DNA from: Micrococcales bacterium 72-143
GTDB taxonomy: Bacteria > Actinomycetota > Actinomycetes > Actinomycetales > Microbacteriaceae
DNA: 64,000 nt
Assembly: GCA_001898835.1 (NCBI GenBank)
Contig: MKVM01000005.1
Location: 124,001 to 188,000, forward strand
Reading direction: 5' to 3'
Part shown: one piece after another, positions 58,992-64,000 of the stretch
Layout of the letters: each line of letters begins with the position of its first letter
Numbering within the stretch: the stretch's first letter is position 1
Program-made: the position numbers and the translations under genes
The notes under the pieces: generated by a model
The model's input: the letters and a program-made list of their open reading frames with translations, nothing else
The model's database searches: none
Told to the model about the DNA's origin: nothing

Positions 58992-61900
58992 ATGACGCGC
59001 ATCTTCGACAACATCAACGACAAGCTCGGTGGCCATCTCCAGGCGACGCTCAAGACGTTCGAACGGCTCGACGTTGCGGTCGGCTACTTCAGCCTCCGGG
59101 GGTGGAAGGTCTTCGACGAGATCGTCAAGACGAAGGCACTGCCGCGGGACCAGACAAAGTCCACCGTCCGCATCCTGCTCGGAATGATGTCCGGCGGGCC
59201 CCAGGAGGAGGTGCTCGACGAGCTTCAGGCCACAGTTGAGGGGCGCGAGGTGCAGGACGCGGATCGCGAAATTGCCACCTTCCGAATGCACGAGCTGCTT
59301 GACCACCTCCGCACCCAGCTCATGCGCGGTGTGCCGACGCAGACGGACCGCGAGACGCTCGGCTCGCTACGGCAGCTCATCAAGGAGGGCCGTGTCGAGT
59401 TCAAGGTGTTCACGCGGCGACCGCTCCACGGCAAGGCGTACATCTTCCACCGCGACGATGTCGCGAACCCGATCGCAGCCTACGTCGGCAGTTCCAACCT
59501 CACACCCTCGGGGCTCGCAAGCAACCTCGAGCTGAACGTCGATGTGCTCGACTCGTCCGGTGGCGGCAAGGATCTAGCGAAGTGGTTCGAGGACCGCTGG
59601 AACGATCCATTCAGCATCCTGATCGGCGCACAGCTCCTTGACCTGATCGACCAGTCTTGGGCCGCGGTGGAGCCCCGGTCTCCGTACGAGGTCTTCCTCA
59701 AGGTCTGCTATGACCTGAGCCGAGATGTGCGCGAGGGACTCGACGAGTACTCGGTGCCGAACGAGGTGAAGTCCGAGCTCCTGGATTACCAGTCCACCGC
59801 CGTCCGCACGCTCGCCCGGCGCATCATGTCCCGCGGCGGCACGATGCTCGGCGACGTCGTCGGTCTCGGTAAGACGATCACTGCCGTCGCGGTTGCACTC
59901 ATGCTCCGGGAGGAGCACGGATATCTGCCGCTCGTCATCTGTCCGAAGAACCTGGTCACGATGTGGGAGGGCTACTTCGACAGCTACGGCATCCCCGGGC
60001 AGGTAGTCAGCTACAGCGTCGCCCACACGGTGCTCCCGACCATCAGTCACTACCGCTTCGCCATCGTGGACGAGTCGCACACGCTCCGCAACGACGAGCG
60101 CCGCGACTACAAGGCGGTCCAGGAGTATCTGGAGCGGGCGAACGCCAAGGCGCTACTCCTGACGGCGACGCCGTACAACCGTCGCTTCGAGGATGTCGCG
60201 AACCAGCTCGGCTTGTTCATCCAGCCCGATGACGACCTCGGCATCGCACCGATCAACGCCCTCGCGGCCGACCCGAAGCTCATCGACAAGGTCGATGGCA
60301 AGATCACCACGTTGCAGGCGTTCCGGAAGTCCGAGGACGCGGATGACTGGAAGCGCCTGATGAGCGAGCACCTCATCCGCCGTACCCGGACGTTCATCAA
60401 GAACAACTACTCGGAGACCGACGAGGACGGCCAGAAGTACCTGACCTTCGCGAACGGCGAGCGTTTCCGCTTCCCCGAGCGGATCGCCGTGCCGGTCGAC
60501 CACCCCTTCGCTGCTGACGATCCCGCCGCGCTCATGGTCGACGACATCACTCTCGACGCGCTGTTCGCCCTGATCCTGCCACGCTACTCCCTCGCCGACT
60601 ACGTCGACCGGGCCAAGGAGAAGAGCTGGACGGCTAAGGAGAAGGAGGTCGTGGCGAACTTAGATCGCGCGCGCTCTAATGCGGCGGCGTTCGTCAGGAC
60701 GACACTGTTCAAGCGGCTGTCCTCGGGAGGCCATGCCTTCACGTTGTCGCTGCGCCGCCATGCGGCCCGCAACGAGATGTTCCTCTACGCGATCGACAAC
60801 GGCCTTGCCGTGCCGACAGGGACCATCCAGGAAGCGGACCTGCTCGATGACGACGACCTGATCGAGCATGAGGTCGACGACAGCGAGCGGCTCAATGACG
60901 CGGCCTCCCAGCGGTATGAGGCGCTCGCGAACGACGCCCCGGACTACGTCACCTGGGTCCGCCCAGACCTCTTCACACCTGGACTCCGGCAGGCGCTCGC
61001 CGCCGATACTGACGCGATCCGATCCCTGCTCGACCTCTACGGTGAGTGGGACGCCTCCCGAGACTCCAAGCTGGCGGAACTTATCAAGCTGCTCGAAGAG
61101 ACGCATCCCGAGGACAAGGTGCTCGTCTTCACCGAGTACAAGGACACCGCCAACTACCTCGCCGGGGCACTCCGCGCACATGGGATCGACAAGGTCGATG
61201 CCGCGACCGGTGACAACGAGGATCCCACGCAGCTCGCGATCCGCTTCTCCCCGAAGTCGAACCGCTCGCTCATCCCCGAGGGGCAGACCGTGGACGAGCT
61301 CCGCGTGCTCATTTCGACCGACGTGCTCAGCGAGGGACAGAACCTCCAGGACGCACACATCGTCGTCAACTACGACCTCCCGTGGGCGATTGTCCGCCTG
61401 GTGCAGCGCGCCGGCCGCATCGACCGCGTCGGACAGACCGCGCCTGAGGTGCTCCTGTACTCGATCTTCCACGGCACGCTGAACGGCGTGCTGTCACTGC
61501 GTCGACGGATCGCTGAACGGCTGGAGCAGAATGCCAAGGCGTTCGGCTCGGACGAGCGATTCTTCGGCACGGACGGCGAGGTGCAGGTCATCAAGGACCT
61601 CTACGAGGGACGACTTGACGAGCCAGTCGAGGAGGACGACATCGACGCGGCCAGCCTCGCCTACCTGTACTGGCAGAACGCGCAGAAGCAGACACCCGAG
61701 ATCGCTGCGAAGGTCGAGTACCTGCCCGATCTCCTTGACGCCACACGGGCGAAGCGGATCACCGACGACGATGAAGGCGTCGCCGCTTATGTCCGGACCG
61801 AGGCCGGTATTGACGGCTTCGGCTGGATCGGTCTGGACGGTACGACGCGACTCCTCACGGGTGTCGAGACGCTCCGCATCTTCCAGAGCACCCCTGAGGA

Positions 61901-62258
61901 GCCCGCGCTAGAGCGGCTCCACCGTCATGACGATCTCGTGGCGGAGCTCGTCCGCAGCGACCTCGCGACACCCACCGCCATCGCCGGGCGTCTTCGTGGC
62001 GTGCGGAAGACGGTCTGGAATCGTCTGGGCGCCGGACTCTTCGATTACGGGCAGGAAGCCACTGCGGCGCTCGATCTGCTCTACCAGCACCCCCTCACGA
62101 ACGAGGCCGACCGCCGACTGCGGAACGCGATCCGAAACGGCGCTACCGATGAGGAACTCGCCGGTCGACTCGCGAGCCTGTACCGCGACGAGCGCCTCGT
62201 GATCGAACAGCGCGGGAACGATGCCATTCGGATCGTCAGCGCGATGGGAGTGAAGTAA
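58992..62258 (+). CDS. PLD-like nuclease-SNF2 family helicase fusion
   Basis: N-terminal VAVGYFSLRGWKVF...HGKAYIFHRDD...AAYVGSSNLTPSGLASNLELNV; helicase MLGDVVGLGKTITAVAVAL, VDESHTLRN, LVQRAGRIDRVGQTAPEV. Confidence 0.93.
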   Translation: MTRIFDNINDKLGGHLQATLKTFERLDVAVGYFSLRGWKVFDEIVKTKALPRDQTKSTVRILLGMMSGGPQEEVLDELQATVEGREVQDADREIATFRMHELLDHLRTQLMRGVPTQTDRETLGSLRQLIKEGRVEFKVFTRRPLHGKAYIFHRDDVANPIAAYVGSSNLTPSGLASNLELNVDVLDSSGGGKDLAKWFEDRWNDPFSILIGAQLLDLIDQSWAAVEPRSPYEVFLKVCYDLSRDVREGLDEYSVPNEVKSELLDYQSTAVRTLARRIMSRGGTMLGDVVGLGKTITAVAVALMLREEHGYLPLVICPKNLVTMWEGYFDSYGIPGQVVSYSVAHTVLPTISHYRFAIVDESHTLRNDERRDYKAVQEYLERANAKALLLTATPYNRRFEDVANQLGLFIQPDDDLGIAPINALAADPKLIDKVDGKITTLQAFRKSEDADDWKRLMSEHLIRRTRTFIKNNYSETDEDGQKYLTFANGERFRFPERIAVPVDHPFAADDPAALMVDDITLDALFALILPRYSLADYVDRAKEKSWTAKEKEVVANLDRARSNAAAFVRTTLFKRLSSGGHAFTLSLRRHAARNEMFLYAIDNGLAVPTGTIQEADLLDDDDLIEHEVDDSERLNDAASQRYEALANDAPDYVTWVRPDLFTPGLRQALAADTDAIRSLLDLYGEWDASRDSKLAELIKLLEETHPEDKVLVFTEYKDTANYLAGALRAHGIDKVDAATGDNEDPTQLAIRFSPKSNRSLIPEGQTVDELRVLISTDVLSEGQNLQDAHIVVNYDLPWAIVRLVQRAGRIDRVGQTAPEVLLYSIFHGTLNGVLSLRRRIAERLEQNAKAFGSDERFFGTDGEVQVIKDLYEGRLDEPVEEDDIDAASLAYLYWQNAQKQTPEIAAKVEYLPDLLDATRAKRITDDDEGVAAYVRTEAGIDGFGWIGLDGTTRLLTGVETLRIFQSTPEEPALERLHRHDDLVAELVRSDLATPTAIAGRLRGVRKTVWNRLGAGLFDYGQEATAALDLLYQHPLTNEADRRLRNAIRNGATDEELAGRLASLYRDERLVIEQRGNDAIRIVSAMGVK

Positions 62259-64000
62259 TGCCGGTGTCCCCACTCCTGGCGCTCGTCGAGCAGCGGAAGT
62301 TCCGCGAGCTCTTCCGCGACCATCTGCTCTGGTCCAACCCCGACCAGCCGCCGCTCAAGGTGGAAGTCGAAGGGGTCATCTACACCCTGGAGCAGGTCGC
62401 CGGATTCAAGGGCCTGCGGGTGTGGCACTGTGCCCAGGTGCCCCCGAAGCGCGTGCAGCGGCTCATCGACCAAGAGGTCGGCACCCGCAGTAGCAGCGAG
62501 CGGCTCCTGATCTTCGCGGATGATCGGGTACAGGCGTGGCGCTGGCCGCGACGTGCCCAGCTCGGCGGTGCCAATGCCAAGCTCGTGCTCCACGAGTACA
62601 AGGCAGGCTCCGACGACCAGCGACTCGTCCGCCAGCTCGAAGCGATCAAGATCGGCTTCAGCGAGGACCTCAAGCTCCCCGACCTCCTTGCTCGGATGCG
62701 CGGGGCGTTTGACCACGAGGCAGAGACCGCGTCGGCTCAGGCCGCACGGCTCATGGGCACGCTCTACACCGAGCTGGAGTCGGCGAAGTGGGACGAGCGG
62801 AACGCGACGTTGCTACTGGCTCGCCTGCTGTTCCTCTTCTTCGCTGACGACTCCGCGATGTGGCAGAAGGGACAGGCGAACTGGAGTGGACCGGAGCACC
62901 CGTTCCACGACTACCTCGCCAACCACACGACCGGTGGCACGCTGTCCGCCGACCTGGAGGCCCTCTTCGAGGCGCTGGCGACCGAGGAGGCGAAACGCCG
63001 GGCCGACCTCGACACCGCTGCGGCGGTGTTCCGCTACGTGAACGGCGGCCTGTTCGACGAGCCACTCCAGATGGGCTCGCTCTCGGCAACGTTCCGCGCA
63101 GAACTGATCGCGGCGGGCGAGTTCGATTGGTCGATCATTTCCCCAGCGATCTTCGGCTCGATGTTCCAGACGGTGAAGGACCGGAAAGCGCGTCGCGCTG
63201 GCGGCGAGCACTACACGACCGAGGAGAGCATCCTCAAGACCATCGAGCCGCTCTTCCTCACCGAGTTCCGAGACCGACTGGAAGCCGCACGAGGCGACAA
63301 GGGACAGCTCACCAAACTGCACAACGACCTTGGCCGCGTTCGCGTACTCGATCCGGCGTGCGGCTGTGGGAACTTCCTCATCATCGCCTACCGGGAGCTG
63401 CGCGCGATCGAACTCGACCTGCTCGTCGCGCAGCGGGAGCTGGAAGAAGCGGAGAAGGGGAAGGGCTCTTTCCAGCTGAGCTTCGACGTCAGCGGATTCA
63501 TCAAGGTCACCGTCGACCACTTCTTCGGCATCGAGATCGAGGAGTGGCCGGCACGCATCGCCGAGACCGCCATGCTCCTCGTCGACCATCTCGCGAATCA
63601 GCGCATGGAACAGGACTTCGGCATGGCACCCGACCGCCTCCCAATCCGCATCACGCCGACGATCGTCCACGCGAACGCCCTCCGCCACGAATGGTCAAGC
63701 GTCGTGCCGCCGAGCGAGGACGTCATCATCATCGGCAACCCGCCCTTCATCGGCCAGTACACGAAGACCGCGGAGCAGACGGCCGATGCGAAGCGCATCT
63801 GGGGGACCCGCTACAACGGCTACCTCGACTACGTCACCTCCTGGTACGCGCTCGCGCTGAAGTACTACGGCAAGCAGGCTGGTAGGTGGGCCTTCGTCTC
63901 GACCAATTCCATCGCCCAGGGCGAGGGTGCCGAGTTCTTGTTCCGTCCGATCTTCGGCGCGGACTGGCGGGTCCGGTTCGCTCACCGCTCATTCCAATGG
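62258..64000 (+). CDS. MmeI/PglX-like class I SAM-dependent DNA methyltransferase (3' truncated by the window)
   Basis: TAATG overlap with the helicase stop; frame open to 64000 with RVLDPACGCGNFLIIAYREL, GIEIEEWPARIAETAMLL, VIIIGNPPFIGQYTK, GYLDYVTSWYALALKYYG, AFVSTNSIAQGEG. Confidence 0.93.
   Translation, partial: MPVSPLLALVEQRKFRELFRDHLLWSNPDQPPLKVEVEGVIYTLEQVAGFKGLRVWHCAQVPPKRVQRLIDQEVGTRSSSERLLIFADDRVQAWRWPRRAQLGGANAKLVLHEYKAGSDDQRLVRQLEAIKIGFSEDLKLPDLLARMRGAFDHEAETASAQAARLMGTLYTELESAKWDERNATLLLARLLFLFFADDSAMWQKGQANWSGPEHPFHDYLANHTTGGTLSADLEALFEALATEEAKRRADLDTAAAVFRYVNGGLFDEPLQMGSLSATFRAELIAAGEFDWSIISPAIFGSMFQTVKDRKARRAGGEHYTTEESILKTIEPLFLTEFRDRLEAARGDKGQLTKLHNDLGRVRVLDPACGCGNFLIIAYRELRAIELDLLVAQRELEEAEKGKGSFQLSFDVSGFIKVTVDHFFGIEIEEWPARIAETAMLLVDHLANQRMEQDFGMAPDRLPIRITPTIVHANALRHEWSSVVPPSEDVIIIGNPPFIGQYTKTAEQTADAKRIWGTRYNGYLDYVTSWYALALKYYGKQAGRWAFVSTNSIAQGEGAEFLFRPIFGADWRVRFAHRSFQW

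Overview
The window is a high-GC actinobacterial chromosome segment, probably Microbacteriaceae judging from codon usage, the frequent GGATGC/GCATCC hexamer and the REP-like tactcgacc/ggtctcga repeats. Positions 1-53 kb are mostly ordinary chromosome: DrrAB-type ABC exporter, lepA, rpsT, holA, comEC/comEA, leuS, pabB/pabC-like genes, an OpuC-like QAT transporter, an alpha-glucoside operon (GH13, malEFG-like genes, a GH5 protein with cell-wall-binding repeats, LacI), a Ser/Thr kinase-GAF protein, a second large CWB2 surface protein, and a beta-glucoside operon (ABC genes, GH1, LacI) behind three perfect CCGGGAGCGCTCCCGG operators. From about 54.2 kb to the window end there is an anti-phage/restriction-type island. 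It contains a low-GC DUF262-DUF1524 (GmrSD-like) protein with a C-terminal RAMA/DUF4357-like domain flanked by ~20-bp imperfect direct repeats, a NERD-UvrD helicase, and a translationally coupled pair made of a PLD-SNF2 helicase and an MmeI/PglX-like adenine methyltransferase that is truncated by the window edge. Non-coding highlights are a 36-bp near-perfect inverted repeat at the 3' end of an MFS gene, an isolated 30-codon sORF with its own promoter, RBS and hairpin, a hairpin/REP cluster next to an SPFH gene, and intercistronic hairpins in both sugar ABC operons. I saw no rRNA, tRNA, CRISPR array or transposase. All assignments come from reading motifs; no database search was run.
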